Under the pieces are notes generated by a model. It was not told the DNA's origin. It saw nothing but the letters and a program-made list of their open reading frames with translations, and ran no database searches. A stretch of DNA of 30,907 bases from JAXJQF01 sp036311285 (GTDB taxonomy: Bacteria > Pseudomonadota > Gammaproteobacteria > Enterobacterales > Succinivibrionaceae). Made by a program: the position numbers and the translations under genes. The DNA lies in contig JAXJQF010000077.1 in NCBI GenBank assembly GCA_036311285.1, positions 1 to 30,907 on the forward strand, read 5' to 3'. Below are positions 15,262-24,694 of this stretch, one piece after another. Positions within the stretch are counted from its first letter, which is position 1. Each line of letters starts with the position of its first letter.

Positions 15262-16698
15262 TTATTTACCTCTCATTACTGATAAATCTAGATTACACGC
15301 AGCTAAATCCTTTGCAATCTTAACGATATTACCAGCACCCTGAGTTAATAAAATATCCCCATCCTTCACAATATCTGCAATTGTTGCTGGGACTGTTGAT
15401 AAATCGCTAACATACACAGGTTCAACCTTTCCTCTTAATCTAATTGAACGACAAAGAGCCTTACTATCTGCACCAACAATTGGGTCTTCACCTGCTGAAT
15501 ATACATCTAACAAAATCAATTCATCAACGTTACTTAACACATCAATAAATTCTTCAAAACAATCTCTTGTTCTTGTATATCTATGTGGTTGGAAAACCAT
15601 AACTAAACGACTTTCTGGCCAACCTGCTCTCACAGAATTAATTGTTGCTTTGACTTCACTAGGGTGATGTCCATAGTCATCAACAAGCATTACCTTTCCT
15701 TTTTCAGTATCGTAGTTACCATATATTTCAAATCTTCTACCTACGCCTTGGAAGTTTTCTAGAGCCATTTGGATAACTTCGATTTCAATATCATCGTCCA
15801 ATGCAACCGCAATTGCTGCAGTAGCATTTAAAGCCATGTGAAAACCAGGAAGGTTTAAGTTAATTTGAATATCATCTCCGTCCTTTCTTTTTACTACAAA
15901 CGAAGAAGAACTATTGGTTTGTTTAAAATCAACAACTTGATAATCACAATCACTAGTTGAACCATATGTTATAACCCTACGACCAATTCGTGGTATTAGT
16001 TCTCTTACTACTGGATCATCATTACATACAACAGCAATACCATAGAAAGGTAAGTTATGCAAAAACTCTACAAACGTATCCTTCAAATTTGCAAAATTAC
16101 CACCATATGTTTCCATATGATCTTCTTCAATGTTAGTAATTACTGAACACATCGGTTGCAAGTGTAAGAATGAAGCGTCTGATTCGTCTGCTTCTGCAAT
16201 TAAGTACTTCCCGCTACCAAGTCTTGCATTCACGCCTGCACTATTTAACAAACCACCAATAACGAATGTTGGATCTCTACCAGATTCTGCATAGATACTA
16301 GAAATTAAGCTAGTTGTTGTAGTCTTTCCATGAGTCCCAGCCACAGCAATCCCAAAACGATATCTCATAAGTTCTGCCAACATCTCTGCTCTACGAACTA
16401 TTGGAATTCTCTTTTCAATTGACGCTAACCACTCTACGTTATCTTTTTTAATAGCACTAGATAAAACAACTACATCTACACCTTCAACATTAGATTCCTT
16501 ATGTCCAATGAAGACCTTTATACCCTTTTGTTCTAAATGTCTAGTAACACTAGATTCAGCTATATCTGAACCTGATACCTCATAGCCTTCGTTTACTAAT
16601 ACCTCAGCTATACCATTCATACCTGAGCCACCAATACCCACGAAATGAATTCTTTTTACCTTATGCATTTGAGGAACAGTTGAAAATTTGTTTTGCAT
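15262..16698 (-). CDS. murC: UDP-N-acetylmuramate--L-alanine ligase
   Basis: MurC adds L-alanine to UDP-MurNAc with ATP, the first amino-acid step of the stem peptide. The 478-residue product has the N-terminal UDP-binding motif HFVGIGGSGMNGIAEVL, the ATP loop AGTHGKTTTT, EADESDASFLHL, TNIEEDHMETYGG, and the C-terminal DDYGHHPSEV and FQPHRYTRTR motifs. The frame extends to ATG 16731 inside murG, but ATG 16698 has AAGGA 8 nt upstream and the expected N-terminus, so I place the start there, 13 nt after murG. In most relatives ddlB would follow; here ftsQ comes only 6 nt later. Confidence 0.97.
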   Translation of the reverse strand: MQNKFSTVPQMHKVKRIHFVGIGGSGMNGIAEVLVNEGYEVSGSDIAESSVTRHLEQKGIKVFIGHKESNVEGVDVVVLSSAIKKDNVEWLASIEKRIPIVRRAEMLAELMRYRFGIAVAGTHGKTTTTSLISSIYAESGRDPTFVIGGLLNSAGVNARLGSGKYLIAEADESDASFLHLQPMCSVITNIEEDHMETYGGNFANLKDTFVEFLHNLPFYGIAVVCNDDPVVRELIPRIGRRVITYGSTSDCDYQVVDFKQTNSSSSFVVKRKDGDDIQINLNLPGFHMALNATAAIAVALDDDIEIEVIQMALENFQGVGRRFEIYGNYDTEKGKVMLVDDYGHHPSEVKATINSVRAGWPESRLVMVFQPHRYTRTRDCFEEFIDVLSNVDELILLDVYSAGEDPIVGADSKALCRSIRLRGKVEPVYVSDLSTVPATIADIVKDGDILLTQGAGNIVKIAKDLAACNLDLSVMRGK

Positions 16699-16711
16699 TT
16701 TAAAATCCTTT

Positions 16712-17779
16712 TTACTTTGCAACTTCATCACATATTTTAGCTGAATCTATAGCTGCATTAATCTTTGATAATCTAGCGGCATTTTCACTATATATACTTA
16801 ATTTTTTCTTGTCGTTTATTAATTCTAAAATTTGTTTTGCAAGTTTCTGTGAATCTAATTCACTTTGTTTAATACAAATAGCTGCATTTTTTTCTGATAA
16901 TGTTAGAGCATTCTTTGTTTGATGATCATCAACCGCTGTTGGTAACGGAACAAAAATAGCAGGAATACCCGCTGCCGAAACTTCAGCAACCATACCAGCT
17001 CCTGCTCTACAAATTATAATATCAGTAGTTCTATATAGTGAATCCATATCATAAATAAAATCAGATACTTCAAAGTTCTTCACACCTAGACTTTGATATT
17101 CCTTTATTACAGTTTCAGTGTTGTTTCTACCAGTTTGGTGAACAATTTCTATATTTGAACATTCCTTTTCTAGTAAGCTAAACGCATGTGGAACGATCTT
17201 ATTTAATGCCTGAGCTCCTAAACTTCCACCAACAACAGATATCTTTACTTTCTCATTAAATTTCTTAGGTAATTCATTGTGAATTTGTACAATTTCTTTT
17301 CTTATAGGATTTCCAACGTATATACCCGACTTTATAGCTCCAGGAAAACCTAATAATACTTTATTAGCAATCTTTGACAATAATCTATTAGTTAGTCCAG
17401 CAGTTGCATTTTGTTCATGAAGAACAAGTGGTATACCTAAAAGCTTGGCACTTATTCCTCCTGGTCCCGACACAAATCCTCCAAGACCTAAAACAACATT
17501 TGGATTGAATTCCTTTAAAATTTTTCTTACATCTAAAATCGCTTTTAAAATTTTAAATGGAGCTAAAAACTTTCTTAAAACACCTTTGTTTCTTAAGCCA
17601 TGAATACTGATAAGCTTTAATGGAATATCATGCTTTGGAACAATATTTTCTTCCATATAACCTTTTGCTCCAATCCAAAGCACTTCATATCCATAGTTGT
17701 CTCTTAATTCTTTAGCAATTGATAAACCAGGGAAAATGTGTCCTCCTGTACCACCTGCCATTACGACTATTTTCTTCAT
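16712..17779 (-). CDS. murG: Lipid II synthase MurG (GlcNAc transferase)
   Basis: MurG transfers GlcNAc from UDP-GlcNAc to lipid I on the cytoplasmic face of the inner membrane, making lipid II. The 355-residue product, the same length as in E. coli, has the N-terminal glycine loop VMAGGTGGHIFPGLSIA, GLGGFVSGPGG, LHEQNATAGLTNR, the second-domain VVGGSLGAQALN, and the UDP-GlcNAc-binding segment CRAGAGMVAEVSAAGIPAIFVPLP with DDHQTKNA. The frame opens at ATG 17800 inside ftsW, but GAGGA lies 4 nt before ATG 17779, which gives the usual MKKIVVMAGG start. Confidence 0.97.
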   Translation of the reverse strand: MKKIVVMAGGTGGHIFPGLSIAKELRDNYGYEVLWIGAKGYMEENIVPKHDIPLKLISIHGLRNKGVLRKFLAPFKILKAILDVRKILKEFNPNVVLGLGGFVSGPGGISAKLLGIPLVLHEQNATAGLTNRLLSKIANKVLLGFPGAIKSGIYVGNPIRKEIVQIHNELPKKFNEKVKISVVGGSLGAQALNKIVPHAFSLLEKECSNIEIVHQTGRNNTETVIKEYQSLGVKNFEVSDFIYDMDSLYRTTDIIICRAGAGMVAEVSAAGIPAIFVPLPTAVDDHQTKNALTLSEKNAAICIKQSELDSQKLAKQILELINDKKKLSIYSENAARLSKINAAIDSAKICDEVAK

Positions 17780-17789
17780 GTAGTCCTCG

Positions 17790-19454
17790 TTATTTTTCAA
17801 ACTTAAAATCTATTATCTCTTTATCTTCTGATATCGCCTCACTTAATGAGTCCACTTTCTTTTCATCACTATTTATATTATTTTCGATATCATCTAATAT
17901 GGTTGATTTGTTTTTATCTAAATTTTTATTGGATTTAATCTTTCTATCCTTCTTTAAACCTAAAAATCTTGTTGCCTTCTTGCTCTTTTTATTTGAAGAC
18001 TGTTTATCGTCTTTAACATCTATTGTTTCATTGATAGGCTTATTATCAACAAGATCATCATTCAACTTTTCTTGACGAGAGTCATCATTATTCTTATTTG
18101 CATTACTTTCAAAACCAAAGCTATCTTCTGTATTACTAACAATATAATCACCCTCACTCTTTGCATTATCCTGGGCAATCTTTGTACTTATAACCTCAGA
18201 CTTATCGTCATTCTCTAATTCTTTAGCACTAACTCTCTTTCGTTTGATTTGTTGATTATGCTTTGAATTTGAAAGCATAACTTCTTTATAAGCAACTCTT
18301 CTCTCAAACGAAATTCTAATAAGTACACCTACAGCTATTAGCATTATTATTAAACTTGAACCACCATAACTTACAAACGGTAATGTTAACCCCTTTGTTG
18401 GCACTAAAGCCATAGACATCCCAACATTTATAAATGTCTGACATAAAAACCAAATACCTGTACCTATAGCAATAAAACCATGTAATATATTCTTATTATA
18501 TTGGCATCTTAAAGCCTCTAACCCCATTGCTGTACATTTAGCAATAAGCATAAATTCTAAAATAATTACAACTGCAACACCAATAATACCTGTTTCTTCA
18601 GCCCAGATGGATATAATAAAATCAGTATGAGGTTCAGGCAAATATGACATTTTTACAATACTATTACCTAACCCTTTTCCCCATATATCAGCTTGACCAT
18701 AAGCCATTAAGGAATAACATAACTGATATGCTTCTCTTAATATATTTTCAGGAGCAAAAGGCTCCATAAATGACAATATTCTGCCCATTCTATATGAACT
18801 GAATAAAACAACTGGGCTCAATATAATGACACCCAAACAGAATAAGGATATCAAGTAACGGAACCTGCCCCCACATAAAAATATAATAGTAAATGAAAAA
18901 ACACATACTAAAAATATTGAACCGAAATCCTTTTGGAAGTATAAAACTATTAAAATTAATAAAAGAAGCAGAAACGGTTTAAAAAACGGCACTATACTCT
19001 GAAGCTGGGAATAATGTCGGCTTACATACCCTGATAAATACACTATCCATACAAATTTCAATAGCTCCGATGGTTGAAAATTAAAGAAACCTAAGGACAA
19101 CCATCTCTTTGCCCCATTTATATCCTTACCTACAAAAAGAACAATGATACAGAGGACTATTGAGCCATACAGTAACCAATTTAGACATAAAGAATTAATT
19201 CGTTCAACAGTTATATTAGCAACAATAAACATCGCCACTATACCGATAACTACATGAATAAATTGACGTATAATATGGTGATATTCATTATGAAAATTAA
19301 CCGATGCCACTTCAATTGAAGCGCTATAAACAATTATCAACCCTATTGTGAGAAGTAAAAAAACGATTACAACCAATGTTCTATCATACATTGGTTGCTT
19401 ATCTAAATTGTATTGTTTATTGCTATTTCCAAAGAAAGATGAAAATAAAGACAT
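17790..19454 (-). CDS. ftsW: Septal peptidoglycan polymerase FtsW with long charged C-terminal tail
   Basis: FtsW is the SEDS glycosyltransferase that polymerises lipid II at the septum with FtsI. The first 380 residues form the usual multi-span membrane domain with family motifs NGAKRWLSLGFFNFQPSEL (113-131), GLGNSIVKMSYLPEPHTDFI (261-280, with the catalytic Asp278) and SYGGSSL (362-368). The ATG at 19454 overlaps the murD stop as TAATG, with AAGGA 7 nt upstream. What is odd is the C-terminus: about 170 further residues (385-554), rich in Lys, Asp, Glu, Ser and Asn, with no membrane segment and probably disordered, where E. coli FtsW ends at 414. The tail lies in the cytoplasm by topology. 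Its reading frame is intact up to murG. Confidence 0.96.
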   Translation of the reverse strand: MSLFSSFFGNSNKQYNLDKQPMYDRTLVVIVFLLLTIGLIIVYSASIEVASVNFHNEYHHIIRQFIHVVIGIVAMFIVANITVERINSLCLNWLLYGSIVLCIIVLFVGKDINGAKRWLSLGFFNFQPSELLKFVWIVYLSGYVSRHYSQLQSIVPFFKPFLLLLLILIVLYFQKDFGSIFLVCVFSFTIIFLCGGRFRYLISLFCLGVIILSPVVLFSSYRMGRILSFMEPFAPENILREAYQLCYSLMAYGQADIWGKGLGNSIVKMSYLPEPHTDFIISIWAEETGIIGVAVVIILEFMLIAKCTAMGLEALRCQYNKNILHGFIAIGTGIWFLCQTFINVGMSMALVPTKGLTLPFVSYGGSSLIIMLIAVGVLIRISFERRVAYKEVMLSNSKHNQQIKRKRVSAKELENDDKSEVISTKIAQDNAKSEGDYIVSNTEDSFGFESNANKNNDDSRQEKLNDDLVDNKPINETIDVKDDKQSSNKKSKKATRFLGLKKDRKIKSNKNLDKNKSTILDDIENNINSDEKKVDSLSEAISEDKEIIDFKFEK

Positions 19455-20755
19455 TATAAATCCTTTACAATATTTTCAAAAACGTTGCCTCTTTCTTCAA
19501 AGCTCTTAAATTGGTCTAAGCTTGCACATGCAGGAGCTAATAATACAACATCTCCATCTATTGCTATATCCTTTGCTTTATAAATTGCTTCTTGCATGTC
19601 TTCAACTAATTCACACTCTGCACCTAGCTTTGAAAGCATTAAACCGTCCTTACCATAACAATACATTTTAGCAACTTCTTTGCCTAATAAGTTCTTAATA
19701 GGAGTAAAATCCTGTCCTTTTCCAAGTCCTCCTACTAATAAAATTAACTTACCTTTAATTGAATCCTTAAGACCATTAACAGCCGCTAATGTTGAACCAA
19801 CATTAGTTGCTTTTGAATCATTATAGTAAGTTACTCCATTTAGCGTTCTTACATGCTGACATCTATGTTCAAGTCCTTTAAATGACTTTAAAACACTTAC
19901 TTGAGCTTCTCTTGATATGCCTAACGTATCTGCTAACGCCATTGCGGCTAGAGCATTCGCTTGATTATGAGTTCCTTTTATTAACACATCGTTAATATTT
20001 ATAATCTTTTCACCATCAACAGAAAGATAAATCTCTTCACCGTCTACTACACGACCATACGAAAAGTTATCAAGACCAAAACTCTTATATTCACCGTTTT
20101 GAGGAGGTATAGTAGCGGCATCATCTCTATTCACAATAATATTAGTGGCATTATTAAAGATTCTTTGTTTGGCTTCTAAATACTTCTTCATTGAACCATC
20201 ATAGCGATCTAAATGGTCTTCAGATAAATTTAAAATTGTACAGCCAACTAGATTTAATGATTTTGTAGTTTCTAGTTGAAAACTTGAAAGCTCTAATACG
20301 TATACATCATTTGCTTCATCGATAATATCTAGGGCAGCAATACCGATGTTTCCACCCATACCGCATTTTTTACCATCAGCTTTAGCCATCAAAGCTACTA
20401 AAGTTGTAACTGTACTCTTTCCATTTGATCCAGTTATACCTACTGTAGGTTTATTAACATAATGAGCAAATAATTCAATATCACCAATTATTTCTACACC
20501 TTTAGTTAAAGCTTGCTGCAAAGAAGGCATTGATAAAGGTAAACCTGGACCAATTATTAGTAAATCAAATTCACTTAACTTACTACCATCAAAATCCCCT
20601 TTAATAAGAGTTACTTCTTTAGGTAATTCATCTTCTCCAAAAGGCTTTTCTCTAGTATCGAATACTGTTGGAACAATACCATTCTTTAATAAAAAATTAA
20701 CTGTGGATAAACCACTTTTGCCTAATCCTAAAACTGCAATATTCTTACTTAACAT
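19454..20755 (-). CDS. murD: UDP-N-acetylmuramoyl-L-alanine--D-glutamate ligase
   Basis: MurD adds D-glutamate to UDP-MurNAc-L-Ala. The 433-residue product has the N-terminal AVLGLGKSGLSTVNFLL motif, IIGPGLPLSMP, the ATP loop GITGSNGKSTVTTL, ELSSFQLE, NLSEDHLDRYDG, YNDSKATNVGS, and the C-terminal LLAPACASLDQFKSFEERG, all diagnostic of MurD. Length is normal. It begins 10 nt after mraY and its stop overlaps the ftsW start by one base. The ribosome-binding site is weak (AAGAAG). Confidence 0.97.
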   Translation of the reverse strand: MLSKNIAVLGLGKSGLSTVNFLLKNGIVPTVFDTREKPFGEDELPKEVTLIKGDFDGSKLSEFDLLIIGPGLPLSMPSLQQALTKGVEIIGDIELFAHYVNKPTVGITGSNGKSTVTTLVALMAKADGKKCGMGGNIGIAALDIIDEANDVYVLELSSFQLETTKSLNLVGCTILNLSEDHLDRYDGSMKKYLEAKQRIFNNATNIIVNRDDAATIPPQNGEYKSFGLDNFSYGRVVDGEEIYLSVDGEKIININDVLIKGTHNQANALAAMALADTLGISREAQVSVLKSFKGLEHRCQHVRTLNGVTYYNDSKATNVGSTLAAVNGLKDSIKGKLILLVGGLGKGQDFTPIKNLLGKEVAKMYCYGKDGLMLSKLGAECELVEDMQEAIYKAKDIAIDGDVVLLAPACASLDQFKSFEERGNVFENIVKDL

Positions 20756-20765
20756 ATTCTACTTC

Positions 20766-21833
20766 TTACCAAAGCTTTAACAATGAAGCAATACCAATAA
20801 AAGCTAAAATAACTGTAATAATTATAAAACGATTTACAACTGTTGTTTCATGCCAACCACTCTTTTCAAAATGGTGATGAATTGGAGCCATCTTGAAGAT
20901 TCTCTTTCCATTTCTTAGCTTATAAGAACCAACTTGAAGAATTACACTTACAGTTTCTAGTACATAAATTCCACCAATTATAAATAGGAAAAACTCCAAC
21001 TTAACAATCAATGAAATTACACCTAAGATCGCACCTAGTGCTAAAGCGCCTACGTCTCCCATAAACACTCTTGCTGGATAACTATTGAACCACATAAAAC
21101 CTGTACAAGCACCAGTTATCGCTGCACATGTTACAAACATTTCTCTTGCACTAGATATCTTTTCTAATTCAACTAAATGCATGTGTGAAACGCTTGATGG
21201 TTCAATACAACATACTATTGCAATCGCAAGCGCTATAGACACAATAATCGTTACACCAGCCGCCAATCCATCCAATCCATCAGTTAGATTAACTGCATTA
21301 GATGACCCCACTGTAACAAAATATCCCAAGAAGAATGTAATGACTAAAGGCATAAATGGGATAAGTACAACTCCATAGAAAGGCAAGTTAAATACACTAC
21401 TTGCATCAGGATTAAAATAAATCAAAGATGCAGAGATTGCTATTGCACAAACACTCTGCCAAAAATATTTCCATTTAGCAATCAAACCATTTGGATTCTT
21501 TCTAACAATCTTTAAAAAGTCATCAGCAAAACCTATAAGTGCATGAGTAACTACAGCAAATAATGCAATCCAAACGTTTGCGTCCTTTAGATTACAAAAT
21601 AATAGAACAGAGGCTACAATTGCACTAATCAACAATACACCTCCCATAGTTGGTGTACCTTGCTTAGATAAATGACTTTCCAGACCACAATTTCTTACAA
21701 CTTGTCCAAAACTAAGTTTTTGTAATAACTCAATTACCTTATTCCCACATAAAAGCATGATGAATAAAGAACAAAGAAATGCTAATGCCCCTCTGTAATA
21801 ATAATTAGAAAGCAAATCACATAATACTAACAT
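20766..21833 (-). CDS. mraY: Phospho-MurNAc-pentapeptide translocase MraY
   Basis: MraY joins phospho-MurNAc-pentapeptide to undecaprenyl phosphate, forming lipid I. The 355-residue protein is strongly hydrophobic, with about ten membrane segments. The catalytic cytoplasmic loops are all present: GTPTMGG (59-65), FADDFLKI with the Asp pair, SNAVNLTDGLDGLAAG, FMGDVGALALG, and APIHHHFEKSGW. The ATG overlaps the end of murF by 7 nt, and AAGG lies about 9 nt upstream, so translation is probably coupled. Confidence 0.97.
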   Translation of the reverse strand: MLVLCDLLSNYYYRGALAFLCSLFIMLLCGNKVIELLQKLSFGQVVRNCGLESHLSKQGTPTMGGVLLISAIVASVLLFCNLKDANVWIALFAVVTHALIGFADDFLKIVRKNPNGLIAKWKYFWQSVCAIAISASLIYFNPDASSVFNLPFYGVVLIPFMPLVITFFLGYFVTVGSSNAVNLTDGLDGLAAGVTIIVSIALAIAIVCCIEPSSVSHMHLVELEKISSAREMFVTCAAITGACTGFMWFNSYPARVFMGDVGALALGAILGVISLIVKLEFFLFIIGGIYVLETVSVILQVGSYKLRNGKRIFKMAPIHHHFEKSGWHETTVVNRFIIITVILAFIGIASLLKLW

Positions 21834-23188
21834 TTACTTAAACCTTCCTTTATACATTTTACAAACTCTTCCATATGCATTCCATGTGAGCCTTTAATAG
21901 CAATTGTCATCTCTTCACCGCTAGTAACAAGCTTTAAAAGATAATCCTTTAATTCATTTCTATCTTCAAAGATACACTGTGAACCAAATACCTCGGCACT
22001 ATACTTAGCAAGCTTCCCAATTGAAATAAAGCTATCAACTTTACCCTTCGCATGTTCACCAATGCTTTGATGTAATGCGATCTCATCCTTGCCAAGTTCC
22101 CCCATGTCACCGAACACAAATACCTTCTTTCCTTCAAATAATGAAATGGTATCTAAAGATGATTCAACAGATTTAACTGAAGCATTATAAGCGTCATCAA
22201 CTAGGCGTATATTACCTATTTTCTCAACATAAAAACGCCCTTTACTAGGCTCAACAGTTTCCAATCCTTTAACAATATGTTCTTCTGTTGCACCAACTTG
22301 TCTTGATAGTATAGCTGCAGCTACTGCGTTTGATACATTATGCACACCAGGAACACGTAATTTTATAGAACTCACAAAATTTGGAGTATTTAATATAAAC
22401 TCAAAACATCCATTTTCAGTAGGTTTTACATCCGTTGCATAATATGTAGCATTCTTTCCTACTCCGAAACTTAAAAGATTATATTCAGCATAATCTTCTA
22501 GCCATTTGCTGTAAAAGCTATCACATGCATTTACAATACCTATACCGTTATTAGTTGTTACATAATCTAAAATTTCGCTTTTAGTTTTGTAAACACCATT
22601 TATATCACCAAATCCTTCTAAATGTGCACTAGCAACATTATTGATTAAAGCAACATCTGGCTTAGCTAATTCAACTGTATATTTAATTTCACCAGGATGA
22701 TTTGCACCTAATTCAACTACAGCAAATTCTGTTTCTCTATCAATAGTTAACAGAGTCAAAGGAACACCAATATCATTATTTAAATTTCCTTTTGTTGCAA
22801 CAGTATTTCCCATATTACTTAAAATTGAATAAGTCATTTCCTTAACAGATGTTTTTCCACAGGTACCAGTAATTGAAACAACCTTTGCTTTACTTTTTTC
22901 TCTTACATATTTCCCAATTATACCTAGAGCCTTTATTGAATTATCAACAATGATTTGAGGAATATTCACATCACACTCTTTTTCAACTAATACAGCAACA
23001 GCTCCACTTTCACATACACTCTTTACAAAAGAGTGGCCATCAAAAGCTTCACCCTTTATAGCTACAAATAGCTTGCCTTTAACATCCTTGCGTGAATCAT
23101 GCTCTATTTCATTTATAACAACGCTTTCATCACCAATTACTGTTGCGTTTAATACATCCTTTATTTCAGATATTTTAAAAGAGATCAT
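21827..23188 (-). CDS. murF: UDP-MurNAc-tripeptide--D-alanyl-D-alanine ligase
   Basis: MurF adds the D-Ala-D-Ala dipeptide to UDP-MurNAc-tripeptide. The 453-residue product has DSRKDVKGKLFVAIKGE near the N-terminus, the ATP loop SITGTCGKTSVKEM, TKGNLNNDIGVPLTLL, ELGANHPGEI, NNVASAHLEGFG, and the C-terminal DDAYNAS and VFGDMGELG motifs. This pattern separates MurF from MurE. AGGG lies 7-8 nt before the ATG. It starts 15 nt after murE and overlaps mraY. Its dipeptide substrate must come from a Ddl encoded elsewhere, since ddlB is absent from this cluster. Confidence 0.97.
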   Translation of the reverse strand: MISFKISEIKDVLNATVIGDESVVINEIEHDSRKDVKGKLFVAIKGEAFDGHSFVKSVCESGAVAVLVEKECDVNIPQIIVDNSIKALGIIGKYVREKSKAKVVSITGTCGKTSVKEMTYSILSNMGNTVATKGNLNNDIGVPLTLLTIDRETEFAVVELGANHPGEIKYTVELAKPDVALINNVASAHLEGFGDINGVYKTKSEILDYVTTNNGIGIVNACDSFYSKWLEDYAEYNLLSFGVGKNATYYATDVKPTENGCFEFILNTPNFVSSIKLRVPGVHNVSNAVAAAILSRQVGATEEHIVKGLETVEPSKGRFYVEKIGNIRLVDDAYNASVKSVESSLDTISLFEGKKVFVFGDMGELGKDEIALHQSIGEHAKGKVDSFISIGKLAKYSAEVFGSQCIFEDRNELKDYLLKLVTSGEEMTIAIKGSHGMHMEEFVKCIKEGLSKC

Positions 23189-23203
23189 TTTTTACCCTTT
23201 ATT

Positions 23204-24679
23204 TTATAAACCACAAAGCTCTCTAACAATTTCTCTGTCACTAAAATGATGCTTTGTTTTTCCAATTATTTGATAATCTTCATGTCCTTTACCTGCAACT
23301 AAAATTACATCTTCTTTAGTCGCATTATTGTATGCTTTCACTATGGCTTGCTTTCTATCAATTACCTGTTCATAATTTTGATAATTTGAAACAACCCCAT
23401 CAACCATCATTTTTAGTATATTTTCAGGCTGTTCTGTTCTTGGGTTATCTGTTGTGAAAATAACATAATCTGAGTTCTGACAAGCTATCTTTGCCATATT
23501 TGGTCTCTTTCCTGTATCTCTATCTCCACCACAACCGACAACTGTTATTATTCTTCCAAACGAATGTTCCTTTAACGCTTGAAGAGCCTTTTCTAAACCA
23601 TCAGGAGTATGTGCATAATCAACTACAGACAATGGCGTTTTAACACCCTTAAAGCACTCCATCCTTCCACATATTGGACTTAATTCGTTTGAATACTTTG
23701 ATAATTGTTCAAGCGTATACCCCTTAAGTAATAATATAGAAATCGCACATAAAAGATTCTCAATATTAAAACTACCTAAAAGTTTAGAACAAAAATGTGC
23801 TTTTCCATACTTCCCATTAACATCAAATTCTACACCAGATTTTTTGTAGATAACATTTTCTGCATAGATTAAATTATTAACTTCCTCACATTTTTCTCTA
23901 GAATAACACAAAGCTTCAGTTAAATAATTTTGATAAAATTCAAGACCTGTTTTATCCCCCACATTCAAGACACAATTTCTAGGGTTAACCATCTTTAAGA
24001 AATCAAGTTTTGCAGTTGCATAATTTTCCATTGTTTTGTGAAAATCTAGATGATCACGACTTAAATTGGTGAAAGCTGCAATAGAAAACGTTAACCCTGT
24101 AATTCTACGTTGAACAACACCATGTGAAGACACCTCCATTGCAATAGACTCAACACCATTTTCAATAAATTGGTTAATTCTCTTTTCTAAATCTAATGCT
24201 TTCATTGTAGTGTTTGCAGATGGTATTAAATTAGGATAAATACCTGTCCCCAAAGTCCCCATTACTGCAGTTTTTTCACCCAGAAAATGTAACCATTGCG
24301 ACACAATATGTGTAATTGTACTTTTACCATTGGTACCAGTAACACCAATTAACTCAATTTTAGATGTTTGGTTATCATAAAAAGCTTTAGCAATAATAGC
24401 TTGTTTATAATCTAAATCCTTACATGGAATGCATGGAATAGATTCAGAGTTCATAACAAAATCATCACAGTCATCATATATAACAGCAACCACCCCTTTA
24501 CTTATAAGCTCTGCAATATCAACCTTTCTTGCATCAAAACTTAACCCCTTCAATGCAATAAACAAAGTATTTTCACTTAAATCTTGTGTATTAGAACTTA
24601 AATAAGACAATGCTATATCTTCACAACTTTGGTCTACTGAAATTTCTAAGACCTTTAAAATATTGCCTAACTTATTCAT
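23204..24679 (-). CDS. murE: UDP-MurNAc-L-Ala-D-Glu--mDAP ligase
   Basis: MurE adds the third residue of the stem peptide. The 491-residue product has DLSENTLFIALKG, the ATP loop GVTGTNGKSTITHI, MGTLGTGIYPN, MEVSSHGVVQRR, TNLSRDHLDFHKTM, and VDYAHTPDGLEKAL. The TTDNPRTE segment contains the DNPR motif that selects meso-diaminopimelate rather than lysine, so the wall is mDAP type. AGGTG lies about 6 nt before the ATG. It sits 15 nt after ftsI and 15 nt before murF. Confidence 0.97.
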   Translation of the reverse strand: MNKLGNILKVLEISVDQSCEDIALSYLSSNTQDLSENTLFIALKGLSFDARKVDIAELISKGVVAVIYDDCDDFVMNSESIPCIPCKDLDYKQAIIAKAFYDNQTSKIELIGVTGTNGKSTITHIVSQWLHFLGEKTAVMGTLGTGIYPNLIPSANTTMKALDLEKRINQFIENGVESIAMEVSSHGVVQRRITGLTFSIAAFTNLSRDHLDFHKTMENYATAKLDFLKMVNPRNCVLNVGDKTGLEFYQNYLTEALCYSREKCEEVNNLIYAENVIYKKSGVEFDVNGKYGKAHFCSKLLGSFNIENLLCAISILLLKGYTLEQLSKYSNELSPICGRMECFKGVKTPLSVVDYAHTPDGLEKALQALKEHSFGRIITVVGCGGDRDTGKRPNMAKIACQNSDYVIFTTDNPRTEQPENILKMMVDGVVSNYQNYEQVIDRKQAIVKAYNNATKEDVILVAGKGHEDYQIIGKTKHHFSDREIVRELCGL

Positions 24680-24694
24680 TACGACACCTATTTA

